NCBI GenBank assembly: GCA_045651725.1
Contig: JAZRSX010000015.1
Span: 62,001-126,000 of the forward strand
DNA: 64,000 nucleotides
Direction: 5' to 3'
Origin: HGM11412 sp045651725
GTDB taxonomy: Bacteria; Bacillota; Clostridia; Christensenellales; Borkfalkiaceae
Shown here: positions 52,101 to 59,241 of the stretch, piece by piece
How the letters are laid out: each line of letters begins with the position of its first letter
How positions within the stretch are numbered: the stretch's first letter is position 1
Notes under the pieces: model-generated
The model's database searches: none
Told to the model about the DNA's origin: nothing
Seen by the model: only the letters and a program-made list of their open reading frames with translations
Position numbers and translations under genes: made by a program

Positions 52101-52839
52101 CGCAGGCGGTCCTATCTTTGTTTGCGTTGACGGTTCTAGATTAAAGAGCGAAGCACCAACGGACGATAACGTAAACAAATTAAAAGAAACGTTTACTAAA
52201 TACGGCATTAACGTTGACGTGGATAAAGACTCTTGCGGTCCTACGATTATCGTTGATAGCAAATCTAAAATAGAATCTATTGTTACGGCAAAATCAACTT
52301 GGTTTGTTGAAAACGGTGCGGATAGCGCAGTTGGTATGATTTCAGGACTTAACATCCTACTTTCAACAAATTCGGAAATAAAAAAATCGTTTATGAATTC
52401 TGACACTATTGACACTATGAACTTTATAGGCGTTATAGTTCCTTCAACAGAAAAGATATTCGAGTCTAATCTAGATTTGGAAATTTTCGGCAAGATTACA
52501 CGCATAAACGAAAACGGAACTACTGAAACTTACCAAATGAACGACAGTATGTCTACACTTGTAAAAACTATGAATAGCGTAGGATTTGTTTCAAACGGAC
52601 AATATGCGTTTATGAAAAATGCTACGACAATACAATCTTATCAAGGCAAAGCAATGACTGACGCCTACTTACAAAGTTTAGATCAACCTGCACCTGCATT
52701 AGCAACAATGTTTAATTGCCCAGAAGCAGGCAGTAACTTTGCAAATAGTAGCGACTGGTTAGGTGTTCTTTTCCGCGGTAATATGAAAGATACGCCTTAT
52801 ATAATGGCTGTATTCGGCGACTTTAAGTCGGTTGCTTAA
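49162..52839 (+). CDS. Large surface lipoprotein with Ig-like repeats
   Basis: 1225 residues. The signal peptide ends FTMSAC (Cys25), a lipobox with Met at -3, so lipid anchoring is likely. Six or so repeats of about 80 residues follow (about 27-540), each with a VTGI-type opening strand, a YND/D-E-T region and a closing LTVSYEG-type strand, as in bacterial Ig-like (Big_3-type) domains. The C-terminal 650 residues are beta-rich and Asn/Asp/Gly-rich. They include strands such as INITNSILENAGGPIF that suggest a right-handed beta-helix. It has AAAGGAG upstream and closes the ABC operon. Binding or scaffold function is inferred. Confidence 0.88.
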   Translation: MKKTKLTSLIVSIVAMITCFTMSACSKTTVTGIAFDENAVKSTYSVGETVKNEDVKLVVSMSDETSKTITLDTEGVVTNGIDTTSAGSKKLTVSYEGQTLEHNYTVVAVYQGLAFKNNTYKAVYDYNETIDYSQIKIIASYNDETTQELALTDTGVTYTAINTLTVGKQTLTATYDGKTASVEVEVKAVLTGIELTLGKTGLAFNEEVDLDSINNYITANYNDGTTKKIYLNTQGVTIVDDIDSASATTQTFTVSYEGFEDSVDVTVQAKIVASVEIVETTLKSQYLIGTDDFNPAEIEIKVTHNDIDETVETIKLSDVNESDWTVNLTSQGNHTLSVTYGGVTGTATINVVAQLLEVKFKDGTPTTFGYNQDVDYSKLILCVIYNDPALNTEVALSTLENDAFNSRISKNTLGAQTLSVTYLEKTVELNVQVVALVTGIEIKQNAYELKLNPTASSGFDYSQIKITVYYNDTTSIEIPITDANHVQFIEHSNNIDITKEALDTVFSVQYTDNFTKQSFTDTCTVNVRNVITAASIALPEYYEVYKTNSNSTNCGTDVNKFEIANKPYLVGTVNKFKFEPEVLAVDLVNVDQYNISNPKTTFKLYVDKTGTGDYEEVNPTEFIEDYAQDNMYNFRDTAIDNYFKIEVSLDSNVYDVSHLGENNVITAYFKVVYGYNAYDTYGLSVMDNLNVKNWAKIKNRILPYDDKYLYEYTDVTEIILHNDIVINADQLPANYFWNKNTPGFAQAEASLATAGTNKYNGLLEGSLRDGFGPGNATYTHCSSDEYGTEGATVNKYDLDGEDGIEADEDFTETYGSTSTQKGIFNTDQCSITGNYMKISVENSATRRLESVLSRKHNAGGNPTGHWSLFKFYKHPEATEEVNIHFQDVFITGNMGKAKTWNYPDNPEATPSGLMAGHMTPDKFTVDNIVLNQFYVHFIVDESANASNILDFKNSHLSDAYSNMLFLWRSKVNITNSILENAGGPIFVCVDGSRLKSEAPTDDNVNKLKETFTKYGINVDVDKDSCGPTIIVDSKSKIESIVTAKSTWFVENGADSAVGMISGLNILLSTNSEIKKSFMNSDTIDTMNFIGVIVPSTEKIFESNLDLEIFGKITRINENGTTETYQMNDSMSTLVKTMNSVGFVSNGQYAFMKNATTIQSYQGKAMTDAYLQSLDQPAPALATMFNCPEAGSNFANSSDWLGVLFRGNMKDTPYIMAVFGDFKSVA

Positions 52840-52867
52840 AGTTAAACTAACAACTAAATAAAAAACT

Positions 52868-52900
52868 TTCCCGATTGAACTTTCAATCGGGAATTTTATT
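52868..52900 (+). terminator. Terminator of the lipoprotein gene
   Basis: 12-bp stem TTCCCGATTGAA with its complement (52868-52879 and 52882-52893) followed by a T-rich stretch. Confidence 0.9.
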
Positions 52901-52908
52901 TTTAAAAC

Positions 52909-52945
52909 AAAAAACAACCCAAAACCTAACGTTTTGGGTTGTTTT
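52909..52945 (-). terminator. Terminator of tRNA-Arg
   Basis: Perfect 15-bp stem (52911-52925 with 52931-52945) with a 5-nt loop and a T-run on the minus strand. It begins directly after the tRNA CCA. Confidence 0.92.
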
Positions 52946-53022
<77 letters not shown>

Positions 53023-53106
53023 ATACGCCATATATAACGGCTTATATTTAATTTGCGCCTTGTTAAATTTAACTAATAATTAACAAAACACTTAATTAGC
53101 CTTATA

Positions 53107-53135
53107 ATTATATAATACCGCGTTTAATTTGTCAA
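53107..53135 (-). promoter_or_regulatory. Promoter upstream of tRNA-Arg
   Basis: On the minus strand, TTGACA (53130-53135), a 17-bp spacer and TATAAT (53107-53112). The match is perfect, but it would leave an unusually long 5' leader of about 75-80 nt before the tRNA. Confidence 0.75.
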
Positions 53136-53181
53136 ACAAAAAAGCATTTATAATAAAAATATTGCAAATTTAATTTTGCTC

Positions 53182-53210
53182 TTTACAAAACCCATAAATT
53201 ATGTTACCAT
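53182..53210 (+). promoter_or_regulatory. Candidate promoter of the Crp/Fnr regulator
   Basis: TTTACA (53182-53187), a 17-bp spacer and TACCAT (53205-53210), about 45 bp before the ATG. Confidence 0.5.
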
Positions 53211-53254
53211 AATATTACGTTTTGTTGCCAAAACCACAATTTTTAAGGAATATT

Positions 53255-53914
53255 ATGAAATTTTCTTCTTCTAACCTATTTAAAAACATAAACGAATTGC
53301 AAATTAAAGGTCTATATAAATGCTTAAACGCAAAAGAAGTTAAGTTTGCGCCAAACAAAGAAATTTGTTCTTTTAACAGTTCTTCTAACGTTTTAGGCAT
53401 TATTTTAAGTGGCAAAGCATACGTTAAAAAAATTGATAGAAACGGCGATATTTCAATACTAGAAACGCTACAAAAAAACGGCGTGTTTAGTGACGTTTTT
53501 TCTTATACGGCAACCGACGCAAACTATATTAGCGTTTATTCTAACGAACCAACGACCGTTTTATTTTTAGATTTAGGCTGTGTTTTTAAACGTTGTGAAC
53601 GCGCTTGCGAACACCACTCTACTTTCGTTTACAATTTAATGATGCACGTTGTAGACAAGTCTAAAACGCTATACCGCCGTATTGAAATTTTGTCTAACAA
53701 ATCAATACGCGATAAAATTTTAAGTTATTTAAGCCTACTTGCAAACCAAAACGAAAGCAATAAGTTTACGATACCTATGTCGTATACGAGTTTAGCGCAA
53801 TACCTTTGCGTTGACCGTTCGGCTATGATGCGCGAATTTAAAAAACTTAACGATTTAAACATAATTAGCACTAAAAAACGCGAAGTTTTAATACTTTCAA
53901 CAGAGTATATTTAA
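53255..53914 (+). CDS. Crp/Fnr-family transcriptional regulator
   Basis: 219 residues from the ATG at 53255, which has TAAGGA 6-7 nt upstream; an ATG 11 codons earlier has none. An N-terminal cyclic-nucleotide-binding-like beta barrel (about 12-120, with GIILSGKAYVKK) precedes a dimer helix. The C-terminal winged helix reads SYTSLAQYLCVDRSAMMREFKKLNDLNII (about 175-203). It has no cysteine set typical of an Fnr iron-sulfur cluster at its N-terminus. The ligand is unknown. A VanW-family gene follows after 28 bp. Confidence 0.9.
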   Translation: MKFSSSNLFKNINELQIKGLYKCLNAKEVKFAPNKEICSFNSSSNVLGIILSGKAYVKKIDRNGDISILETLQKNGVFSDVFSYTATDANYISVYSNEPTTVLFLDLGCVFKRCERACEHHSTFVYNLMMHVVDKSKTLYRRIEILSNKSIRDKILSYLSLLANQNESNKFTIPMSYTSLAQYLCVDRSAMMREFKKLNDLNIISTKKREVLILSTEYI

Positions 53915-53942
53915 CGCAAAATTATACATACTTTTTGTATAA

Positions 53943-55073
53943 ATGGCAAAAGTATTTAATTTAAAAAAACTTAATAAAATTACTGCCATTACTATTATGG
54001 CAGTATTTTTTTCGCTATCGTTTAGCGTTAAAACGGCAAGTGCGTCTAACCCTGTTTTTACCATTATTGCAGGCGACAACACCTATCGCTTTTTAGAGCA
54101 AGAAATCAACGAAGTTGACGGCGTAAAATCGCTAAAATGTCAATCATCCGTTCTTAACGGCATTTATTTAGACACCTTAATTAAACCGCAAGACGCATAT
54201 TTAGATTTTACCGCAAATACAAGCGGTTTTAATGTAATAAGCGAAACCGTCGGCAAAGAAATCGACTTAATTTCGCTTGAAAAAGACGTTATTACCGCAT
54301 TAAACTCTAACAAAAAAAGCGTTACGGCTAAATTTAGCAAAACTTACGCAACGGTAAATAAAAACGACGTTTTAAAAGAAACGAATTTGCGTTCTAGGTT
54401 TACAACTTACTATTCGGCGTCAAGCGAAAACCGAAAGTTTAATATTGCCCTTGCCGTAGAAAAACTTAACGGCGTAAAAATAGCGCCAAACTGCGAATTT
54501 TCTTTCAACCAAACAGTTGGTGCAAGAACGGAAGAAAACGGCTTTAAAACGGCAAAAATAATACTTAACGGCGATTTTACAGACGGTGTTGGCGGTGGCG
54601 TTTGCCAAGTTTCAACAACATTGTATAATTCGGCGCTTTTGGCGGGGTTAAAAATTACCGAACAACATAGCCACAGTTTACAAGTTAGTTACGTAGAGCC
54701 GTCTTTTGACGCTATGGTAAACTCTAATTTAAGCGATTTAAAATTCGTAAACACAACGGGTGCAAACGTCTATATTTTAGCGCGTGCCGACGGAAACGCC
54801 CTAGCAATTAGCATTTACGGTTTAAAGCAAGAAGAACGATACGAAAGGGTTTCGCTTGTAACGGGCGAAATAGAGCCAAACTCTATCGAAGAAGTTTTAG
54901 ACTATACCCTACCGCTAGGCACAAAAATTACCAAACGCAACGCAAAAAACGGCATAAAAAGTGAAGGCTATATTATAGTTTATAAAGGAGATACTCGCAT
55001 TAAAAATTTAAAAATTCGTTCGGACACCTATAACCCTATATCAAGCAAAATTTTGGTTGGAAAGGCAAGTTAA
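53943..55073 (+). CDS. VanW-family exported protein
   Basis: 376 residues with an N-terminal signal peptide (about 9-36, ending SVKTASAS). The VanW domain (about 150-285) carries ILPNCEFSFNQ-like and GGGVCQVSTTLYNSALLAGL motifs, and a short G5-like C-terminal region follows. The family is common in spore formers and Gram-positive cell envelopes; its biochemical role is unclear. The start lacks a ribosome-binding site and a short hairpin precedes it (near 53921), so the exact start is less sure. Confidence 0.88.
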   Translation: MAKVFNLKKLNKITAITIMAVFFSLSFSVKTASASNPVFTIIAGDNTYRFLEQEINEVDGVKSLKCQSSVLNGIYLDTLIKPQDAYLDFTANTSGFNVISETVGKEIDLISLEKDVITALNSNKKSVTAKFSKTYATVNKNDVLKETNLRSRFTTYYSASSENRKFNIALAVEKLNGVKIAPNCEFSFNQTVGARTEENGFKTAKIILNGDFTDGVGGGVCQVSTTLYNSALLAGLKITEQHSHSLQVSYVEPSFDAMVNSNLSDLKFVNTTGANVYILARADGNALAISIYGLKQEERYERVSLVTGEIEPNSIEEVLDYTLPLGTKITKRNAKNGIKSEGYIIVYKGDTRIKNLKIRSDTYNPISSKILVGKAS

Positions 55074-55092
55074 AGGTTTTTACGATTTATAG

Positions 55093-55121
55093 TTGACAAA
55101 CTTTAAAATACTATATAAAAT
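55093..55121 (+). promoter_or_regulatory. Promoter of the 55149 membrane protein gene
   Basis: TTGACA (55093-55098), a 17-bp spacer and TAAAAT (55116-55121), followed by an AGGTGG ribosome-binding site and the ATG. Confidence 0.8.
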
Positions 55122-55148
55122 GGTTATATATTTATTTTAGGTGGTATT

Positions 55149-55781
55149 ATGAAAAAAGAATATTTTGCTAATTTAGATTATAACCGCGCAAAAAGGCGCA
55201 AAACTTTAACGCTTGGCATAATTTTATTTATACTTGCTTCCGGCGCGGCGTCGTTATTTATTATTAAAAGAGATATTTTGTTTATATGCTTATCACTTGG
55301 CGTGCTTATAATACCTTGTATGTCTATACCGTCGGCATTTAAAAATTATCCGCTTACAGTAAATCCACTAGTAGTTATTGATAACAACAGCGTAACGACG
55401 AATAAACAACAACTTACCGTTAAAGAAATCGTTAAAATTAAAGTTACTATTGATATCCCATCTTCGAATTTTGAAACGATATCCCCTGTGGTTATTGAAA
55501 AGTTTAGGTCAAGCAAACCAAAAAACGAATATTTTGGCGCGTTTGACGTCGTAATTAAAAACGAAAAAGGAAAAAACGTCGTTTTATATTCGCATATTGA
55601 TAACGTTATTGACGCGCTTGAAAACGCCCTAAAAATCGGCGTAAAAAACTACGATGTTTATTACGTTATTAAAAGAAACACGGTAACTTCGGAATACGAC
55701 CTTATAAGTGACGTTAGACAACAAAAGCAAGAAGAATTTGCAAATGCGTCTAAAAAAAGCAAAACTCGTCAATTGATTTAA
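55149..55781 (+). CDS. Two-TM membrane protein, unknown
   Basis: 210 residues with a basic N-terminus, two adjacent hydrophobic spans (about 19-38 and 44-63), and a cytoplasmic C-terminal domain of about 140 residues with mixed beta/alpha content and a basic end (KKSKTRQ). The layout resembles small PH-domain-like membrane proteins, but I cannot assign a family. It has its own promoter and terminator, so it appears monocistronic. Confidence 0.78.
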   Translation: MKKEYFANLDYNRAKRRKTLTLGIILFILASGAASLFIIKRDILFICLSLGVLIIPCMSIPSAFKNYPLTVNPLVVIDNNSVTTNKQQLTVKEIVKIKVTIDIPSSNFETISPVVIEKFRSSKPKNEYFGAFDVVIKNEKGKNVVLYSHIDNVIDALENALKIGVKNYDVYYVIKRNTVTSEYDLISDVRQQKQEEFANASKKSKTRQLI

Positions 55782-55786
55782 CCCAT

Positions 55787-55816
55787 AAGCACTAAACTAG
55801 TTTTAGTGCTTTTTTA
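55787..55816 (+). terminator. Terminator of the 55149 gene
   Basis: 10-bp stem AAGCACTAAA with TTTAGTGCTT and a T-run. Confidence 0.9.
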
Positions 55817-55820
55817 ATTA

Positions 55821-56069
55821 AGTTGTTTATGCTACCGCATAGTTAACCTTGCTTCCCCTTGATGTTTAAGGGGAAGTGTCGCCACAAAGCGACGATAGGA
55901 ATTAGTTGCTTATGCTACCGCATAGTTAATCTTGCTTCCCCTTGATGTTTAAGGGGAAGTGTCGCCACAAAGCGACGATAGGAATTAGTTGCTTATGCTA
56001 CCGCATAGTTAACCTTGCTTCCCCTTGATGTGTAAGGGGAAGTGTCGCCACAAAGCGACGATAGGGATT
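55821..56069. repeat. Three tandem 83-bp repeats
   Basis: Units start at 55821, 55904 and 55987, nearly identical (about one to three differences each), with about 10 bp of a fourth copy at 56070. Each unit contains three inverted repeats: TATGC/GCATA, CTTCCCCTT/AAGGGGAAG (9 bp) and GTCGC/GCGAC. No reading frame or ribosome-binding site is present. It looks like a structured intergenic repeat. Confidence 0.92.
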
Positions 56070-56395
56070 AGTTGCTTATATAATATTCTTTACTAATAAA
56101 ACAAACCCCAATCCCTTCCGTCAACTATCGTTGACACCTTCCCTTTCGGCTAAAGGGACGGCAAGATTTTTAGGGGGATAGGTTGCACCTTCCCTTTCAG
56201 TTAAAAGAACGGCAAGTGTAAAGTATAAAAATTGCCCCCACATAGAAACGGCAAAAGTTGAGAATAAAGTTAATGCCATAATAACAACGCCACCGTCAAA
56301 CAAGGCTTTTAGGCTTAAAAAAAGCGACGTTTTAGTTTAGTTTTAGCGCCGTTAAAAAAATTTGTAAAAAAATATCAAAAACAATGCAAATTCAT
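56070..56395. repeat. Intergenic stretch with two degenerate copies of a GAA-rich-stem repeat
   Basis: Two related copies of about 31 bp, 56135-56165 and 56186-56216, each contain CACCTTCCCTTTC and GACGGCAAG-like ends. They resemble fragments of a dispersed intergenic repeat and differ at about five positions. I see no gene here; a short open frame over the repeats has no ribosome-binding site and reads like repeat translation. The rest to 56395 is AT-rich. Confidence 0.6.
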
Positions 56396-56424
56396 TTGAT
56401 ATTTTAAAAACTTTATGTTAAAAT
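56396..56424 (+). promoter_or_regulatory. Promoter of tRNA-Leu
   Basis: TTGATA (56396-56401), a 17-bp spacer and TAAAAT (56419-56424), about 20 bp before the tRNA. Confidence 0.75.
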
Positions 56425-56443
56425 ACTTATGCTTTAAATAGAT

Positions 56444-56530
56444 GCGGATGTGGCGGAACTGGCAGACGCATAAGACTAAGGATCTTATGAAGGCTACTTC
56501 GTGCAGGTTCAAGTCCTGTCATCCGCACCA
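56444..56530 (+). tRNA. tRNA-Leu(AAG)
   Basis: Class II tRNA with a long variable arm. Acceptor arms GCGGATG/CATCCGC pair perfectly. The anticodon stem TAAGA/TCTTA encloses loop CTAAGGA with anticodon AAG. The T-arm contains GGTTCAAGTCC and CCA is encoded at 56528-56530. A 12-bp stem with G-T pairs (about 56536-56583) follows as a likely terminator. Confidence 0.95.
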
Positions 56531-56646
56531 AGTCTTAATAGGTTGAACCTCTTTACTGTAAGAAAGACGTTCGGCCTATTTTGTTTTATGGAAGAGTATG
56601 AAAATCTAACAGGAATTTGATAAGATATTAAAAAAGGAGAAAAATT

Positions 56647-57024
56647 ATGAATCATAGTGAAGAAATTAATATTATCATAAAAAAAAGTATACCTTTGGCT
56701 GATTGGATGATAAAGGAAAATGGTTCTATAGTATTACAAGAAAAAACCATTACGCAATACCAAAATATTAGAATTTATACAAATAGTAATGAGTTGACAT
56801 CACATCATAGACCACATGTCCATGTGGATGTTAACGATAAATCGTACCAAATAGCGATAGATGATTCGTTTGATGTTTTATCATCTAATGAAGATAAATT
56901 TGCAAGATTTGTTATTAAAACGTTTTTGGCGAAAAATCTAAATGAATATCGTAAAGCTTGGAATGAAATACAATCTAATTATAAGTTTATTATTGATAAT
57001 GCAGGAAATTATCTTTGCAAATAA
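56647..57024 (+). CDS. Small DUF4160-like protein
   Basis: 125-residue soluble protein with an AAAGGAG ribosome-binding site. The central segment IRIYTNSNELTSHHRPHVHVDV resembles the PPH-x-HV pattern of DUF4160-type proteins, which often sit in accessory or toxin-antitoxin contexts. No clear partner is present here. Codon use and base composition look different from the core genes (more ATA, fewer GCG/ACG), consistent with an acquired region after tRNA-Leu. Its function is unknown. Confidence 0.62.
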   Translation: MNHSEEINIIIKKSIPLADWMIKENGSIVLQEKTITQYQNIRIYTNSNELTSHHRPHVHVDVNDKSYQIAIDDSFDVLSSNEDKFARFVIKTFLAKNLNEYRKAWNEIQSNYKFIIDNAGNYLCK

Positions 57025-57025
57025 A

Positions 57026-57068
57026 AAACGGCAGGCGTGCTTGATTGCACACCTGCCTTTGCCGTTTA
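57026..57068. terminator. Terminator hairpin after the DUF4160-like gene
   Basis: 11-bp GC-rich stem with one mismatch (57030-57040 with 57047-57057), flanked by AAACGGC and GCCGTTT that extend it. It can serve both convergent small genes. Confidence 0.7.
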
Positions 57069-57167
57069 TAATCGGGATACTAACGACAAACCCGTCCGCC
57101 GTTCTTCTTAGCTACTACATTTCCTTTTTATTTTCTTATTTCTTAATCGGCGGTAACCTCTATGTTA

Positions 57168-57350
57168 TCATTGAGATTTCTTCGTTTTATTCAGTTGTTT
57201 TTGTTTGTTTTCCGTCCATTCATCGTAGTCCTTTTTGCCTTGCTCGGACAATAGATATTCCCGTATTGCCGGCAATAATACTCTTGCAAGTGACGTTACT
57301 TGATGTTCGGAAAGGTTGAAATCGCTTTGAAATCGTTTCTTTCTTGCCAT
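57168..57350 (-). CDS. Short conserved-looking protein in the mobilizable element
   Basis: 60 residues, charged and mostly helical (MARKKRFQSDFNLSEHQVTSLARVLL... type), with a C-terminal Lys/Gln/Asn-rich tail. It lies 197 bp downstream of the MobV relaxase on the same strand. The nearest good ribosome-binding site (GGGAGA) is about 20 nt upstream and fits another frame better, so expression is uncertain. I do not recognise the family. The 57351-57547 interval shows no convincing gene. Confidence 0.55.
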   Translation of the reverse strand: MARKKRFQSDFNLSEHQVTSLARVLLPAIREYLLSEQGKKDYDEWTENKQKQLNKTKKSQ

Positions 57351-57547
57351 TAAAATTATAGTTTATCATTCTCCCTATCAAAATTGTTTCCTAAATGGAT
57401 TCCTCCTTTACACGTCCTCTCGTGTGTTCGTTTTATTTTCTCTTGTCATCTGCGACTTTGTATCTATCATTCACGTATTATCATTTTAAGTCGCACCAAA
57501 TCTTAAATAAAACCTTAATTTTCTATCCGTTCTCGACTACAACGGAA

Positions 57548-58468
57548 TTACTTCGTCCACCAATTCTTTTTTCCGCTTATGGTGGGCTTTTTCTTTTGCG
57601 AAATTACTTCCCGATAGATTTCGGGGTGTTCTTGTTTTAAACGGTCTAATACGGTAAGTGCAATCGAAGTTTTTATCTTGTGTTCTTTTAGTTCCTTGTT
57701 TTCCTTGTCAAGTTCTAAAACTTCACCCATTGACATATCTAACCGTTTTTTAAGGTCGGCGTTTTCTGTCGTAAGCGCAACGATTTGTTTTTTCAGTCCA
57801 CCTTTAGACCAAGCAAAATCGCCTTGTTCGGCTTGTGTTAACGCTTCAGCATAATCTTCCATTTCCGCCTTTTTGCTTTCGGCTTCTTCTAAAATCTTTT
57901 TTGCCTTGTATTCGGCGGTAGATAAATGTTCAACGTTGTTGCCCGACTTACCTCGTTCCAATCCGTACTTTTGACCGACCTCTTTCCATATCTCCGTTTG
58001 AAGTTCTACAAGTTGTCCGTCAAATAGTTCCTTTGCGCACAGTTTCCCATCAACAATAGGGATAAGGTTTAAGTGCATATGTGGATTTGTTTCGTCCAAA
58101 TGCACGATAGCGGAAAGCACGTTTTCTTCGCCGTATTTATCCTTAAAGAAATTAGTAAAATCACGGAAAAACTTTTGTTGTTTTTCGGGCGTTGCAACCT
58201 TAAAAAATTCAGGGCTTGCCGTCAATACGAAAGAACACATATAAACGGCATCCGAGCGAACTTTCCGTTTTAGGTTTAGCCTCGAAATTCTATCTTCGAT
58301 AACGTCAAGATATTTTCCTTGTGGACATACCGTATGATAGTTTTGGCTCGTCCTTGAACTGTCGATACAAGCGTTAGAGCTTTGATAGGTTTCGTCACGT
58401 TCGTTCTCTTCTTCGACGGGTGAAACGTCCGATTTTTTGAGTTTGTCTAAATTACAAATGATGTAAAT
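57548..58468 (-). CDS. MobV-family relaxase (Mob/Pre)
   Basis: Relaxase that nicks the element's oriT and pilots the strand during mobilization. The MobV hallmark VHLDETNPHMHLNLIPI (metal-binding histidines) is present, as is the N-terminal ERDETYQSSNACIDSSRTSQNYH block, followed by a coiled-coil C-terminal third. Open frame runs to an ATG at 58531. I place the start at the ATT at 58466-58468: a perfect AAGGAGG lies 8 nt upstream, homologues begin near that YIICNL segment, and upstream residues run into oriT-like DNA. This gives 306 residues, short for the family. Confidence 0.85.
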   Translation of the reverse strand: MYIICNLDKLKKSDVSPVEEENERDETYQSSNACIDSSRTSQNYHTVCPQGKYLDVIEDRISRLNLKRKVRSDAVYMCSFVLTASPEFFKVATPEKQQKFFRDFTNFFKDKYGEENVLSAIVHLDETNPHMHLNLIPIVDGKLCAKELFDGQLVELQTEIWKEVGQKYGLERGKSGNNVEHLSTAEYKAKKILEEAESKKAEMEDYAEALTQAEQGDFAWSKGGLKKQIVALTTENADLKKRLDMSMGEVLELDKENKELKEHKIKTSIALTVLDRLKQEHPEIYREVISQKKKPTISGKKNWWTK

Positions 58469-58638
58469 AAATTTGTCCTCCTTGAATATAAATTTTGAGA
58501 TTTTGCAAAAGTGTAGCTCACTGCGTCGCAACTCGTTCTTTTGTCAGCCGTTTTCAAAAACGGCAAGACCTTTCAAACGGTTGCTCCTTTTCCCAAATAA
58601 TCTTTGCTACGCAAATCTTCTTCGGGATCCCTGTTTAT
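58469..58638 (-). promoter_or_regulatory. Leader region of the relaxase gene
   Basis: Holds the AAGGAGG ribosome-binding site (58477-58483), a half-copy of the oriT hairpin (the 14 bp at 58509-58522 match 58644-58657) and an 8-bp hairpin GCCGTTTT/AAAACGGC (58547-58564). It shows no other gene. Confidence 0.6.
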
Positions 58639-58668
58639 GCAATAAGTGTAGCTCACTACACTTATTGC
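58639..58668 (-). other. Candidate MobV-type oriT
   Basis: Perfect 13-bp inverted repeat (58639-58651 with 58656-58668). On the minus strand it reads TAGTGAG/CTA, an 8/10 match to the MobV nick site TAGTGTG/TTA known from pMV158. It lies about 170 bp upstream of the relaxase start, the normal position. The predicted nick is between 58652 and 58651. Confidence 0.7.
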
Positions 58669-59172
58669 GCTTGTGCTACATAAGTTTCGTTCGTCCTGCG
58701 GAGCTTTTTCGTTCACTGAACTATAAATCCCGATTGTTTAACGGCTATCGGCAAAGCCGAAAGTAAATCATTTTAACCACCTCCTTTATCTAAAAAATCA
58801 ACGCAAAAAAGTCGCTGATAAAACTACCACCGACTGAATTGGATAAAAAAATCCGTACGAATCAAAACACGCTAAAATCGTTCTTCTCCGTACGGATTAT
58901 ATATCCGAATTATGAAGTTTTGAGGGTGTAGCACTTAAAAATTTGTACCACAAAATAGACCTATCGCCAAAACCCGTTTTTCAACGTTGGCGCGCCTACT
59001 TGAAAAGTTGGTCAATCTTTACAAGCCTTCCGCTTCCTATTAGCGAAAGGACGGCATATTGTCGTAAAAATTTGTACGACAATAAAACCCTAACAAGCCG
59101 TTTTGTTTCCCTTTATGCAAAACGACTTTGGTCAACGGGAAAGTCAATAGAAAAATTTCTAAACTTATAAAC
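58669..59172. other. Non-coding stretch with inverted repeats, right part of the mobile element
   Basis: Contents: a perfect AAAGGAGGTGG (58778-58788, minus strand) 6 nt before an ATG (58769-58771) that opens only an 8-codon frame; a 10-bp inverted repeat AATCCGTACG/CGTACGGATT (58850-58859, 58889-58898); and a 9-bp inverted repeat (59058-59066, 59075-59083). I found no integrase, replication gene or clear element end. Confidence 0.6.
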
Positions 59173-59209
59173 AAAAAATGACAGATCACAAAATTGTAAT
59201 CTGTCATTT
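59173..59209 (-). terminator. Terminator of the beta-helix gene array
   Basis: Stem of 11 bp or more (59176-59186 with 59199-59209) and a T-run on the minus strand, 30 bp after the stop of the last array gene. Confidence 0.85.
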
Positions 59210-59241
59210 ATAATTATAGATTAGATATAACTTCTAATTTA

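Noticed and set aside
55821..56069. CRISPR array
   Set aside because: The 83-bp units are directly abutting with no unique spacers, and there are no cas genes.
56121..56303. Minus-strand 60-codon open frame over the degenerate repeats
   Set aside because: It translates the intergenic repeat (LTEREG/LAEREG echoes), has no ribosome-binding site and no conserved features.
57351..57547. Extra gene between the relaxase and the 60-residue protein
   Set aside because: Good ribosome-binding-like sequences occur but lead to stops within a few codons.
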